Assembly (NCBI GenBank): GCA_914767715.1
Contig: OU612066.1
Coordinates: 7,877,001-7,941,000 of the forward strand
DNA: 64,000 nucleotides
Source of the DNA: Membranipora membranacea
Taxonomy: Eukaryota > Bryozoa > Gymnolaemata > Cheilostomatida > Membraniporidae
Reading direction: 5' to 3'
The position numbers and the translations under genes are program-made. The notes below the pieces were generated by a model. It worked only from the letters and a program-made list of their open reading frames with translations. It did no database searches and was not told where the DNA came from. Every line of letters begins with the position of its first letter. Position 1 is the stretch's first letter. Positions 1-12,659 of this stretch are shown here, one piece after another.

Positions 1-3000
1 TATTGTCATGCCTTGATGAGTTTCTTCTAAGAGAAAAGATTGTAATTAGGAGAATTTTCTCACGATGATATGAGTCATGTATCGGCATCTATGAGAGGAA
101 CAGAGTATCCGCCAACAATTTTTAGCTAGGTGGTTTCAACGCCCACTATGTCATATCATGGCCTGGACTGACACAAGCTATTATCTGCCTAAATCATCGA
201 GTAATCATGCCAGTTCACTTAATCCATCGGCAGTATAACCCGTTATACATTCCTTAACTCCCTGTAAACACCCAAACTAACTACTCAGTACGAATTCGAT
301 AATTGACTATAACGGACACAACATTACATATAGCAATATAGATATAGCACACAGTAATGCGCATATCACTGCACAACACAGGTCTTCAGCAAGAAACCAT
401 GAGTCAAGCGCTGTTTCAAGACCTTCATGGCCGGCCCAACAGTATGAAGCCACCCCTGTGAGTTGATGAGCATCTCAATCCATCTCTTCCAGCCCTCAGT
501 GCATATCGTCAGTTTCAGTATTTTGACACCCTCAGAAGTCAAGGTTGGTTTACCAAGACCTAGGACTGTAAAAGCTGTTACCTAACACATGGTCAGTTAA
601 ATTTCACCTAATTAACAGCCTATAAAATGATGAACCTGTACACTAATGCTGTCTAGACATGTGGCTGTTGTTGGCAAATCTGGTTAACTTTATCAACATT
701 TGAGCATTAACTTTCTCAACTGTTGAGCGTACGTACGAATATAGAGATTCTTCCCATGATGACCAAGTCTTACCTTTTTCCCACATAATTAGCAATCCTA
801 GCGACAAAATGTGCCTATACAGTATCCGGGAAGCAGAAGTGAACGCTGCAGAATTGAGTCGAGATGTAAATGTTGTGAATGTTTGGAGTTTTTACTAAAA
901 GCGACCAGAGTACTTGTGTCGTCTCACACCTGGATGTCAAACCCTACTCGCCAGTCACTGCCCTCAAACCTAATGTGAGGCTTCACAAAATTACCAAAAT
1001 CACCATTTGTGTCACCTTAATAACAAACAGGGGATTTAAAAAGGCTTAACGGTGAAATCCTCTAATAATACACTACACGTTATTGTCTACCAATATTTTA
1101 ATTGCAGCATTAATAACCTAATGACATAATGGGTATTATTGTAGCCTACTATGAAGGCTTTCCACCTTCTACTGACCCTCTGTAGGGAGGGTGTTTATAG
1201 ATTTGACTCGAACTCTCCGTAGAGGTAAACCCTGGATATAAACCTACCTCAATCGTTCACAGATGTAAGATATATTTTTAATCCGATACAAGCTGCCGAC
1301 TCTCTACCTGGTGCCAAAAGTTATGGTAACATTTAATTGGAAGTGATTTGATGTTCAATATTTCCATCCAACTGCTGCAGTAGCTCTTTGGTTAGTAATG
1401 CTGATCTCCATAGAGTTTATTGCAAGAATAGATGAACAATGTGATAGTTGCTGTATCAAACCACGCCAAAAGCTGAAATCTGATTGGTTCTTTTGATATG
1501 AATGATTGAGTAGGAATTGTGCTTCCATAGATATTGAGCTGCTATACTGCCAATATCATGTCAGCTGCATTCAAACAGCCTCATGTGTTTGAATTGAAAT
1601 GGAATATCCAGACTATAAATATCGACACAAGCCTGTTTTTTGTATTGCTTATCAGTAAAACTATGTGTCACTTTGCACTCGAGCGAATGGTGAATGTCAT
1701 TTCCGAAGTGTCATCTGAGAGGATACGCCCGCTGACCAACTGAGCAAACGCAGCCGAACTGTGAGCAGTGATATCACCTATGTATTCATTCAAATGTGAA
1801 ATTAAATTTGAAGATTTCTAAAGCGAGTGCATGACACAAAATAAACAGAAAGTAGCGGGACAACGCAGCATCAAACTTGCAAAAGCTAGACAGCTTTGCA
1901 GGTACCATTATTTACCTCTCTTGATTGTGAAAGACATTTAAAACTGAAACTGAAAACAGTGGAACAGTAATCAATCTTATCCGGCTGTGTTACACAAAAG
2001 AATCTGTGCTATAAAAACTAATTCGCAAATCCACCAAGAGGAATTTTAATCTGAATATTATTGTCAAACACTATTCCAATTAAGCAATAAATCAATAAAT
2101 TCATATAACAGATATAACTGATAAATAGATTTGTCTACCACATTTCAAACAGAAACGTGGGTATGAGTGAAAGTATGTGGCAACGTCCGATTTGAAGTGC
2201 AAAACCATAGTAGATAGCTATGTAATGTGAAACCATCACAAGCACTTGTCAATTAATATTTTGTGTCATTCGACCTGTGTTGGCATTAATAACTTTCAAA
2301 AGTCAAATAACATGTAGCAAATTATATAGCAAATGTAGTTTTGTACCCCTGCAGTAGCAAACCAGCTGATCGATGTTAAATGATGACACCGTTAACTCAG
2401 CAGTAGTCTTATCTGCCAAATGCTTTGCAATGATTTTGCAATTGATTGCAAAAAAGAGGAATGATTTGACATTCAAAACTTTCATAAAGTAAATAGCACA
2501 TATATATGTGTACCCCTTTAACAGCAACCCAACTGTGGACATACCGCTAACCCATCAGTTACTGGCCTATTGCTCTGAAATCCTTATCGTAGATTTTGTT
2601 GTAAAAGAGTATTCAGATAGCCCACACAGTGTACAGACGTGTTAACCTTGAGTACTAATTACCACCTGCTACAACCACTGCACCCTCCAGCTCGACGTGC
2701 AGAAAAGGACGCATAACATAGATAAACAGCATGTCATCTCAACTCAATACCCACCTTAGTCTGAGCCCCCGGACTCTTGGCCCTGTCAAACGGCCCCCAC
2801 CTAAACCCTAACTCTGAAGTTTGATGTCGTTTTTTACATAGCGTGTACTATTGAATATAAGTTGCCTACCTCTTTCTGTACCTATAACGTCTTCCCTCTG
2901 AAGCTTACTTATGTCTAGAGATAATCTCTTCAGCTGTGTCATCTCTATTGAAGGCATCGCTCGTCCACGTTGGTGTTGTTACTACACCTTAATCAACTCT

Positions 3001-4929
3001 TGTTGCTGACGGCTCATACAAACTTAACCAACATCATGTCTCCAAATGTATTATGTTAGTCATTCTCAGCTGATGCTGTCAAGTCCGCGGCCACAGAGTG
3101 AAATCTCTCACACAATGACTAGATAGATGTTTTCACTCAATCCATTAGTGTAATAAGAGTTCATGAAAACCTCAATTTGTTTTGCTGAGTTGCTGTATTA
3201 TGAAATTTGCAGACACCGGTCTAATCGAGTAATCAGTGATATTTACTTGATGAGATAAGGAGGACCGAATAAGTGAATTCTGACTGTGGAGTGATTTATT
3301 GTAGGATGCTGGTAGAGCTGGCATAAACCAACAGTCACTCTCGGATGAAAACCATTATAAATACACAAATTGGGCACAAATTCTGTTATTAAGGTTTTGG
3401 CAGGCAGCCACCTTAAACCCCAACAAATAACTTACTAATAAACCAGTGATACAACGTATCGAGGATTGCAGTGGGGGGGGGGGGGGGGGAGAGGCACATG
3501 ATTGATTGCAGATCTTGGATAGTCATCCTGATGTAAGTTTGGCTGTCATCATTTGGGACTTTACATCAAAGGCAATTGTAAAGCAAATTAACAGATATAG
3601 TTTTGTTTATAGATCACGCAAGTTAGCGTAATCGATTAGACAACCTATCAGCCAGCTACGACAGCATTACGCAAATCATTGATTCATAAGTTTTGGTTTG
3701 TTTCATATGGTGCTACTCCTGGGAAGAGCCAGCAGAATTCCACAAAACTTGGTGTGTAATGAAAAGGCATTTAATAAAGTCACACCCAAATAAAGGAATG
3801 TGTACCGTAACCTGCACATCTTATCCTACACATGGAACAGTGGAAAACATTTTCTGTTATAATGCAGCTGCCTTTTTCAGCGTTGACTTTTTTGCCATGT
3901 GCCGTAATGGTTGTGGTAACAGATTTGAAAATGAGACAATTCCGAGATGTTATCTCAATTCAGGCAAATTTCTTCATGATATTGAGTAGTTGCACCTAAA
4001 GCTTTCAGCAAAATTTGGAGTATGTCAAAAACAGCTGAAAACTGATAACAGGTTTGATAGTATATTTTGATCTACCGCAGAGGGGTAAGGACACTGGCAA
4101 ATAAAAACTATTATATGTATTATATATAATATCACCCACAAATAGTGGGTAGGACATGTCTTACGCAGGTGTACCAGTATAATAATATCTGGGTCATGAT
4201 ACAGTAAACAACTTGGCTCTTCCAAATCAGAGTAACTCAACTTTTACTCAACGATGACAGTGACACTGACAGTGAGTACAGATTAATGAGCAGGTGTCAC
4301 CAGGATTGGTGAAATGTGACAATATTGAATAATACTTTTATGTTAATCTACTCAGATTTTTTGTCTTTTTTTCTCAATGGTGAAAGTGAGAATATTTAAA
4401 ACACTGGTTTATGGTAGATTCTGACAGCATAAAGACAAATTATTTCCTCTCACAAATAACTCAGAGCCATCCAGTTTACTTTCTTTCAAAGAAGTAATGG
4501 ATAGGAAATTATAACCATATAATTTTTAATTTTTTAACAATAGAAAAAGATGGACTTGATAACTGGAATCACAGGACAAAATCTAAGAGTTGTGTCATGT
4601 TACAAATGAAAATTTGCCCTGAGAAAAACAATGTTTTTCGATTCATTGACTGTAGAGCATCAAGCATCGCAATACTTTAAAACATTGTATATTGATACCG
4701 TTGTCTGGTAAAACGGAAAAACAAGGCTAATCAGAAGCTGCAGTTTTTGTGATAAACTTGTCAACAAACTATGTGGCACTTTGCAGCAAAGAGCACGTGA
4801 GCTCTGGCTCCCTAGGTGCCAATCCTTTGATTATTTGGTAAAATTTTGATATTGACCCGGATAACTGTCAATACTGTTGGATGCATGCACTGATATTTAT
4901 ACCAGGCCTTTACTATACCCATATCATAC
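1..4929. other. Left flank, probable 3' part of the minus-strand secreted-protein gene
   Basis: No complete gene can be defined here. The minus-strand gene whose exons lie at 4930-9027 must continue into this stretch, because its sixth exon ends in phase 2 without a stop. Weak exon candidates exist, for example a short GC-rich segment near 2755-2810 and one near 778-850, but neither has a convincing polypyrimidine tract. A run of 17 G lies at 3473-3489. The remainder is AT-rich sequence in which nothing else stood out. Confidence 0.4.
3473..3489 (+). repeat. poly-G run, 17 G
   Basis: An uninterrupted run of 17 guanines. Such tracts form G-quadruplexes and are length-unstable in sequencing, so the exact length is uncertain. 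Confidence 0.9.
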
Positions 4930-7900
4930 CTCAGTTGCTGTATGCTTGTTTGGACTGGTTGGTCACCCCATGCAGTATAGTCATCTAACAATGTCATGTT
5001 AGCATCACACAAAAAGGTGGCCTGTGATAAAGTTAATATCATGTGATCGATGATACGTCCAGGGCTGCTGCTGTATGGAGCTGAAACATGGTCATTGACA
5101 GATTATCTTGCTGAAAGGGTCAGTGTCTATGAAATAAGAAAATTGCTTTACTGCTTAGGAATCAGCCTTGAGGAGCACAAAACCAACAAATTCATGAGCC
5201 AAGATGCGAATGTCACGAATGTGTTTTATCTGATGAGAATAAGAAGAATACAGGCATTCGGACATGTGTGCCAGAGAGAAAGAGATGATGACATGAGACT
5301 GGAGTTGAGGGAAGGAGAAATCGAGGATGTCCAAAGAATAGGTGGGAGGACGCAATCAGGAAGGATCTCCAATCCTGTTTTCTCAGTGAAGGGATGCTCA
5401 GGATTAGATTGAGAAGTCTTCCAGTAGGCAACCACTCCCAACGCAGAGCAGAGTAGAGATAGGTTAGGAAAGGTAAGGATGTGCTTCCGCCTATATTTTA
5501 CTGTTTTGGAGAACCCACTGGCCTTTTCCATGATCTCGTAACAATTTAGGATTTGGGAAAGGCTGTATATTACCGCAATAGTGACATCTAATACGAACAT
5601 CTGTATGTCAGCATCAGGTATTGTTCTTAAATTATTGACTTCAACTTAATGTTATGCCAAGTAAGAGGTAAGAATACTTGTAGGTATTCAATTATGACAT
5701 ATACCGTGTGATTTGTCTTCCTGTTATGAAAAGATGACAACTTCTTATTTTGTACAAGGCAGGCAGCAGAAAAATAAAGATATGGAATTGAAGTTTTGTG
5801 CCTTTTTATTCTTTCGATAGCAAAAAAAACCATGATCCTCTAGAAGGCGGATCAAACAGGACGGAATATTTGAGTTATATAAAATATTGCGTAAACAGAT
5901 TGTATAAAATAGTAGAGATTGATATACATGGTAAATCACAGTGAGGCTTGATAGGGTGAGGCGCTATGAAATCATCACAATGATATGATCCGCAGCATAA
6001 CAAATGATGCTATCAGAGTTCGGATACAGCAGACCACGTTAGCAGACCCACTTGGAGGGTTCAGAAGAGAAGCTCTCTCTCGTGTTATGTGGGTATGCTC
6101 TGTCTTGCTTTGTCTCCAGTCTGTGATCCTATCCAGTGCAGATACCTCCCCATTGTCAGAGTACCATCTAAACGTATCAAACCCTACGCAGTCTTTAGGG
6201 TGTCTCATGCTCATAGTATAGTCAGCTGCTGAACCACAGAGAAAGTCATTTTTCATGTCTACAGCTGAAATAAACAGAGAGCTGCCCTTATATATAGATG
6301 TCCTTTTCCATCTACTCACTACTATAGGAAATGATTGTCTCTCCAGTCATTGTACATCCCTTGTACATGGACAAAACAAAATAATTCCTTATTATTATAT
6401 AGACAACAATTGAATTAAATTCTTCTTCTGGAACAGAAATTTCAACATATTCTCATACAGTTAACGCCCAACACAAGGACTTATCTGATATTGATCTGAT
6501 TGGCTGTCCCTACTAAAATGAATTGCATAATGTTGGATTTCTCTTGTTTAAAAAACTGCAATTAGTTATAAAATGCATTCAGTGATGTTGATTTGGGCAT
6601 TTTTAGAATGTTACTAGGGCCTGGCTATTATTGCATTTTTGCGAGCTCTTTGTTCGGCAAAAGACAGCTAATTCTTCTTTTCCAGATATGAAGTTCAATG
6701 TTTACAACACAAAATGAACAATAACCAATATATGGCTATTATGTGAAAAATATTAAAAGGGATGATCTAGCTAGAGAATGCATTTTAGTGTTGTTCCTGT
6801 TCTTCTGGTTAACCTGAAGGTGACCGGAGGGGGAGCAACTCCAAATTCAGGCAAACTTGATCTAGGAGTTTGGGACAATCTCCTGATGGATCATACTTTA
6901 TCCTTCTGCTGGTTTTTTATTTAACTATTGCATGTATGCTAATCATTACCATTATATCTCTCAATCTGGAAACTATCTTCACTCTTGAGAGCCTCCACAC
7001 AAGACTTAGTATATTGTGGTCCTTTCCACAGCGATGTACACAGGAACATATTTGGGTCACATGCGGTTAGTCTTTTATTCGGCATTCCACTATCTCTTCT
7101 CTCAGGGTGGTAATAAAACTAAAATGTATATTGCAATACATTATACAAAGAAAATTTTATAACCGAATGAGCTATAAAAGAATTATTATAAAATATCTTA
7201 CTCGCTGAAAATTTAACTTGATACAAAAATTGCCTATTTGTGACCCTTTGATGAATAAGCTAGACCGAACCTGATGTCATTATGTAATGTTATTATACTA
7301 TAATTATACTCACATCGATGACTGGGTTTGAGGTGTTTGAACTGAGTGTGGTATAAGTGTTTTGATTTTGAACTGTTAGCTCTCCTACAAGCTCGTGTTT
7401 GACGTCTATGAGTGTGAGATGAATGAATACTCTGGTATCATAGTGCATCTTAGTGTTATACACCTTGATCAGGAACTGAGCTACAAGAGAATCAAACAAA
7501 CAGTTTACCCGTTACCTCAAAAACAGTATGGAAGTTGGATTTACATGTGCTGTAATCAGCTTCTGCGGGGTTTTTGCAGAGTAGGGCAGAGTTGTTCTGG
7601 CATGGTAATAAATTGCTTTATTAAAATAAATCAATGTTAACTTGACTGAGACTTCTTCTTCAATATGAAATCGTTGAGGTTCCGGATGAATTTGTTATCT
7701 TAGCCTTCCTTGAGAGACCTGTCTGATATGAGGAAATACTGAGGATAAGTCAGAGCAGTTTTCCTACCTCCATCAGTAGAGTTACTAATCTGTAGCTGAC
7801 CGCTCTTGTCGTTCACCCTCAAGGGGCCATAGATTTTACGTGATTGATGCGGGTTTACGACCACCAGTTTTCTCAGCTCCTGGGTAAATGGAAACTCCAC

Positions 7901-9027
7901 GAGAGTATCACATGTTAAAGCCTGTATACCTAAAACCATGGACAAAAATATTGCAGAAAAATATTATTACATCAAGAGGCTACGCAACATTAAACTCAGT
8001 AATGCAATGTGTGATGGAAAAAAACCGCATTAAAATGATCATCAGTCCTAACCCTTCGCAAAATATATTATGTCATAAATTAATTCTTCTCGGTCAGGTA
8101 TGTTGTGAGGAAACTAATGCGACATTCTGATGAAGAACTGCAAGAAGATCTGAGCTAAACATTATTTGTGTGTTGACCTTCACTAGGTCAGATTAGTTGG
8201 AGCTAGATATAACTGAACTGGGAGAATTGGTATAGAATCATCTTTTGGCCTCGGCCCTTGGTGCGATAGGCACCTGTGGTTTTGTTGCAACCTTTCCACC
8301 CTGGGATTTTTTATATTAAAGCAGATTTACTGGCAGGAAAACTAAGCGGCAAGTTGAATTTTTACTTTCTGGGGTGGGGTTTGATATAACACCCCTGTAT
8401 TACTGGCAGCAGCTGTTGTTTGCCCATTTCAGTCAGGTGCAGAAATTTGGTATTTTAAACTCTGAGGTGAATCTGTAGGAGGTGGCTTGAGCGCTGGGAC
8501 CTCAGTATGCAAGTGATAAAGGTCCTGGGTTTGAGTCCCACAGTATAGTCCATTCCCTAACTGGGATGTGTTTTGCTGACCTGCCTGTAAACTGAGAGCA
8601 AATCAGGACAGATAATGCAGATAATGGCAATACATATTTTGCTGCACATTCTTTGGGTGTGATACTAACCATCACCTTTTTAACCCAAATGAGGCAGAGG
8701 AAACCTGAAAATATGGCTGTATAAATAATACATTCTAGGAGTTAGCAATTCTAGGGAGCCAGGCATCCTGGTCTGAAAGCGTATCTAAAGATAGCAAGGG
8801 TTTCTTTTAGGTTTTAGCTAAACAGAAACCATCTATTGCTTCACTTCCAAAACTAAAACGTAAAATCACTTTTCATGATTATAATATGAAAACAAAGAAA
8901 AATGTTGCAAAATTTGTTCTCCATTTGGAAAATGAAACTTTCCAAATTGAACTTTAGGTGAAGCTGATAACTTACCTGTCAATGACATTACGATCAATGT
9001 AAGGAGGATAATAAGTGCTTGCTCCAT
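4930..9027 (-). CDS. Unrecognised secreted or membrane-anchored Cys-containing protein, 5' six exons (partial)
   Basis: Function unknown. Six exons fit together by phase on the minus strand: 9027-8976, 7929-7768, 7480-7314, 7118-6950, 6264-6146 and 5021-4930. Each has an AG acceptor and GT donor, and all five junctions keep one frame (phases 1, 1, 0, 1, 0), giving 253 residues before the sixth exon ends in phase 2. Exon 1 starts at ATG 9027 and encodes 17 residues that form a classic hydrophobic signal peptide. Exons 2-3 encode a strand-rich segment with two N-glycosylation sequons (NST, NTS), loosely like a beta-sandwich or cadherin fold. Exons 4-6 repeat a motif around FLC (MFLCTS, DFLCGS, TFLCDA); in exons 4 and 5 a second Cys follows (KSCVEA, KDCVGF), and exon 6 holds a third sequon (NMT). 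A LINE relic lies in intron 5. The acceptor of exon 4 is weak, and the 3' end was not found. No family was recognised. Confidence 0.6.
5050..5480 (+). mobile_element. Relic of a non-LTR retrotransposon (LINE) reverse-transcriptase C-terminus
   Basis: The plus strand has a 120-codon open frame at 5050-5412. It carries the YGAETW motif with following LT, then a LGIS segment, and a GHV element near its end. These are typical of the region downstream of the reverse-transcriptase fingers and palm in non-LTR elements. There is no start, no catalytic YxDD segment and no 3' tail, so this is a short dead fragment. It sits in intron 5 of the minus-strand secreted-protein gene, antisense to it. Confidence 0.75.
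6822..6885 (+). repeat. Partial copy of a dispersed palindromic element
   Basis: The stretch at 6822-6856 matches the right arm of the foldback element at 27680-27765 closely; both share GGAGCAACTCC and CAGGCAAA. The next bases (6865-6885) form a short AGGAG/CTCCT palindrome related to the one at 44336-44361. It lies just outside exon 4 of the secreted-protein gene, in intron 4. Confidence 0.55.
8470..8730 (+). mobile_element. tRNA-derived SINE-like sequence
   Basis: A decayed tRNA-like head is followed by non-tRNA sequence. The B-box-like GGGTTTGAGTCC at about 8528-8540 differs from the pol III consensus by one C-to-T change, and an A-box-like GGCTTGAGCGCTGG lies about 50 bp upstream at 8483-8496. 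The body is not a foldable tRNA. It lies in intron 1 of the minus-strand secreted-protein gene. The boundaries are guesses, since no second copy is present in the window. Confidence 0.45.
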
Positions 9028-9764
9028 CTCACAGCTGTATTACATTAGCTCGCTTGGAGGAATGAATTTCACTTTAACGTCAGGTGGTGTTTTATCCTTC
9101 TCAAAGCAGGATATTGCTATTCTTTTTACGCTGATCATTATTCAAATTTGATTGCCAACAATTTTTTTTGCAGGTCTAACCTTTTGTCATCCTTTGTTCT
9201 GAAGTGGTGTATTACGTGTGTGATTGAGGGGCTTACGAGATTAGTGTGAGCAGCTGAGCTACCATCTGTATGTCGACCAATCACTGCTCCCCATTACAGC
9301 GGGCAGGATTCCCATTCAGGTTTATCCGTCTTAAGACTTTTATCTTGTGGTGAACACTCTATTCACTTATTCATGTATTTCTACAATTTTTTATATTACG
9401 CTTCTGATATATCCGAGATTGCGTTATCATTGTATTGACGTGATACACAATGCAATGCATTAGAATGGATGCATGTATTAGAATGGCTTTTGAGATCACA
9501 AGTTATTGTACCTTGGTAAATGAGTGAAAAAAAGGATCAGCTGACAAATTGTGAAATACGATAAGAAGATGATACATTGACGCTAGTCTGATAACTACAC
9601 ATCCATATGTATGTATGTAAGAGATTGAAAGTATATAATGTTTGTTTACAATCGATTGTGACATTGAGCCCCTTATGGAAAGTGACTTCAGTACATACAA
9701 CCTCTACTCTGCTGACTCGTATCCCAGACGTCTTTTGTTCATGAGTCCGCACGAGCAGTAAAGT

Positions 9765-9778
9765 GGGGGGGGGGGGGG
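9765..9778 (+). repeat. poly-G run, 14 G
   Basis: An uninterrupted homopolymer of guanine, a possible G-quadruplex and a sequencing-unstable site. Confidence 0.9.
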
Positions 9779-12235
9779 CACAGAGAAATTTCTACGAATA
9801 TAAACTGCCGCAAGAGAATTGCATATGACACCGACCCTTGTAAACATGCATCCTGTTGCTTGACCTTTTTTTTCACACTTGGCTTCTCTCTGACCAGGTA
9901 ATAGCTTAAAGGTATATTGACCAATTATGTTTACGGTCTATAAAATTCAGCAACAGTATTACAAAGAATCATGTATCATCTCCCAAGGGTAAACATCATG
10001 CATGCTGCCAAACGAACAGCAAAACAATACTCATGAGACACCATACCATCTTGTTCAGTGTGCTACAATTGATTTTTCACTACAGGCACTTTGCTACATG
10101 TTTGTCTTGTGGCGGGTGTTTGACATTTAACTACAGTCTGTCGTGCCCATGTACCAATTATTTCCACTCTAATCATAGCTATAGAGACACACGAGCCTGC
10201 TGTTTATTTGTCATCGATTTACTCTCTATTTTTAATTATTTTATGTAATAGCTGTGTGCAGATTCAGCTAGAAAGGACTAATTATTAATTCTGAGCAACA
10301 AAGAGACCAATGATCACTAATGCTCATCACTACATATAAACACTATTTTTACTTTATCATTGTTGCCGCTGTCACATACATACAGCACGCTGCCAAAAGC
10401 GCTCAGCAGCAGCATCATCTCTCTTTCAGCATTAATAGGTAAGCTTTAGCCACATAGCTCACCCATTTCTATAAAAAATAACTCGCTTATATGTCGTGGA
10501 AAATCCAAGTTATACTGCGTTTACCGCCGGCTTGTAAGATTTTTGATAGACACACATTATTATCACCAGGACTCAAATCAGATGGCATATTGAAGCTGAC
10601 TGACAAGCCATACAACTTGCTTAACGAGTTGGTGAAAAAACCTAACTGCTACACAAAGTTCAGAATTTTGAATTTAGAGCTTCACAAACTTTGGTTCGGT
10701 ACCATTATCCAGGTTGGTATGATACGATCTTACTGTTTAGTAGAAAACAGAAGAGTGTGCTTGCGTTGAAAAAGTGTTGCAAGGTGCCATAAATCCTTCA
10801 TACTGAGGGTTTGGTGCATCTTCGAGACTCATAAATTTTTTTAAAATGTGAAGCCATAAGCCTCTGTTGGAACGAGCAGCAGGCTGTCAAAAACTGAATA
10901 GGGGCTAATCAGCTAATGGAAGATGAGCAATATATCTATACAGTTGAGGTCAGGTTCTGTGGTACTGAAAGCTAACAGTGTACATTATTAATGGTTTAAA
11001 TTGGAAAATGGGCCGTAACTCTTAAATCTTGCTAATCAAAATGGGGTTGAAAACATGATAATTGATAGCTGTCACGCAATGACACAGTTCAGTTTGTTGT
11101 AATGTAATTAATCTGTTCTAACCTCAAACCAGCCAAGCTAATTGAGGATCAGCGCAATGCTTTAGGGTCGGAGGGGCACAACTCTACAGTTAGCGTATAG
11201 TCTAAGTGCTTAGACTGCTTCAAGTGCCAGCTAGTTGCATAACATTATCAACATTCATGTTTACAGTGTGTTGCCACTAACTTGCACCTGCAATCTGAGT
11301 ACTCAGACTTGTTAGCATGGTGCTTATCCCCAGGATTCCGCTGCTACCCCTTGAATAATTCTTCTACACATGTCAGGTGATAAATAAGAAACAGGCCAAG
11401 CCATACCTCCACATTTAGTCATCTAAAATACATAACAGTTTAGTTTTCTCTTCTTACAATGCATAAGTAAGCAGGTAGTAAGGGAAGCGCGAGGGCAGTT
11501 TTTATTTACCTGTGCCCAAGCCCTTAAACTAAGGGAGGTGAGGCAATATATGATAGTGAAGTTTGGGGTTTGAACTCTATGGACACCTGCATTGCGGACA
11601 GGCAATCCGCACACTCGCCACATGAAGCATAGCCAGAACTCTGAACATTAAGCACATTCAAACGCTACAATGATTGAAACACCAGAGAAATCTGCCAAAG
11701 ACATTTGACTCTATTCCATTTCTATTACATCAATCCACCTCAATTCAAAATCAGGACATAAGTCAGTCTAAGCAATTATACTTACTGTTGACACCCCATT
11801 TCCGACCATGTTCTATCAGAGGATGCGAGAATAAATTAATCTTCTTACAGTTTTATGGCGATGTGTGCATATTGATAGAGAGTAAAAACCTTGGCACATT
11901 ATACAGCTATATGCTGTAACTATCAAGAACCCAAATTTGGGATTAGTGAACTGGCTGACCCGCAAGCAATTGCTGACAATCATGTTATCTTTCCAGAACT
12001 CATCTTTCATTTGAATATTTAAGTTTTACTTCCTTTTCCACCAGATGTCAGCCCAATAACTATCACCAGTTAGGGTCATTACTCTAACCCTAACAACTGG
12101 GATTATGGGAACTCACAGGATGTCTGTGTGCAATAATTATTCAGATTTATGCCGTCCTGGGATGTAACACATAAGGTGTCGATGGTTATGAAGATACGAG
12201 GCAACCATCCAGCATCCCAGAATCAATTACCAGCA

Positions 12236-12530
12236 GAAAATGTTGTATAACGTTTCAAATTGGAAAAAATAACATTATTGTATTATTAAACTTTGTATTA
12301 AATTTCAAATTGGAAAAAAAAACTTTATTGTATTATCACACGTTTTATAACATTTCAAATTGGAAAAAAACATTGTATTATTAAACTTTGTATTAAATTT
12401 CAAATTGGAAAAAAAAACATCGATTGTATTATCAAACGCTTTATAACATTTCAAATTGGAAAATACATAATTGTATTATGTAACTTTGTAATATTTCAAA
12501 TAGGAAAAAAAATATTAATGATTATTAAAC
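12236..12530 (+). repeat. AT-rich higher-order tandem repeat (six monomers, A/B alternating)
   Basis: The core TTTCAAATTGGAAAA recurs at 12253, 12303, 12353, 12398, 12449 and 12494 (the last has ATAGG for ATTGG). Spacing alternates near 50 and 45 bp. Monomers 1, 3 and 5 are preceded by a TATAAC-type flank and monomers 2, 4 and 6 by a TTTGTA-type flank, so the true period is a dimer of about 96-100 bp in three copies. Confidence 0.85.
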
Positions 12531-12606
12531 TCCTGAGTCTCGACCTACCCTATCAATGATGTATGTTTCATGCTAGTGGAAATATTCAATTATTTAAGCG
12601 AGCAAA

Positions 12607-12659
12607 AAAAACACCATCTGAATGATACAACAAAGTTGTATCATTCAGATGGTGTTTTT
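12607..12659. repeat. Perfect inverted repeat, 25-bp arms with AAA loop
   Basis: Bases 12607-12631 are the exact reverse complement of 12635-12659, with a 3-base loop at 12632-12634. No target-site duplication was found. The outer five bases are A/T homopolymer. It could be a foldback insertion, a template-switch product or a transcribed hairpin. Confidence 0.9.

Noticed and set aside
2755-2815. Short GC-rich segment that would fit as the next exon of the minus-strand secreted gene (phase 2 to 0)
   Set aside because: The phase fits, but the acceptor lacks a pyrimidine tract and the sequence has CCCTAA-like repeat character. Left unassigned.
3693-3989. Plus-strand 98-codon Cys-rich frame
   Set aside because: No start context, motif or splice sites. 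It lies antisense to the probable continuation of the minus-strand secreted gene, and length alone is not convincing.
5985-6221. Plus-strand frame opposite exon 5 of the secreted-protein gene
   Set aside because: Explained as a shadow of the minus-strand exon, which has a good acceptor, donor and phase match.
10420-10445. Strong acceptor and donor only nine bases apart, suggesting a 9-nt microexon
   Set aside because: No adjoining gene in that orientation; such pairs occur by chance in AT-rich sequence.
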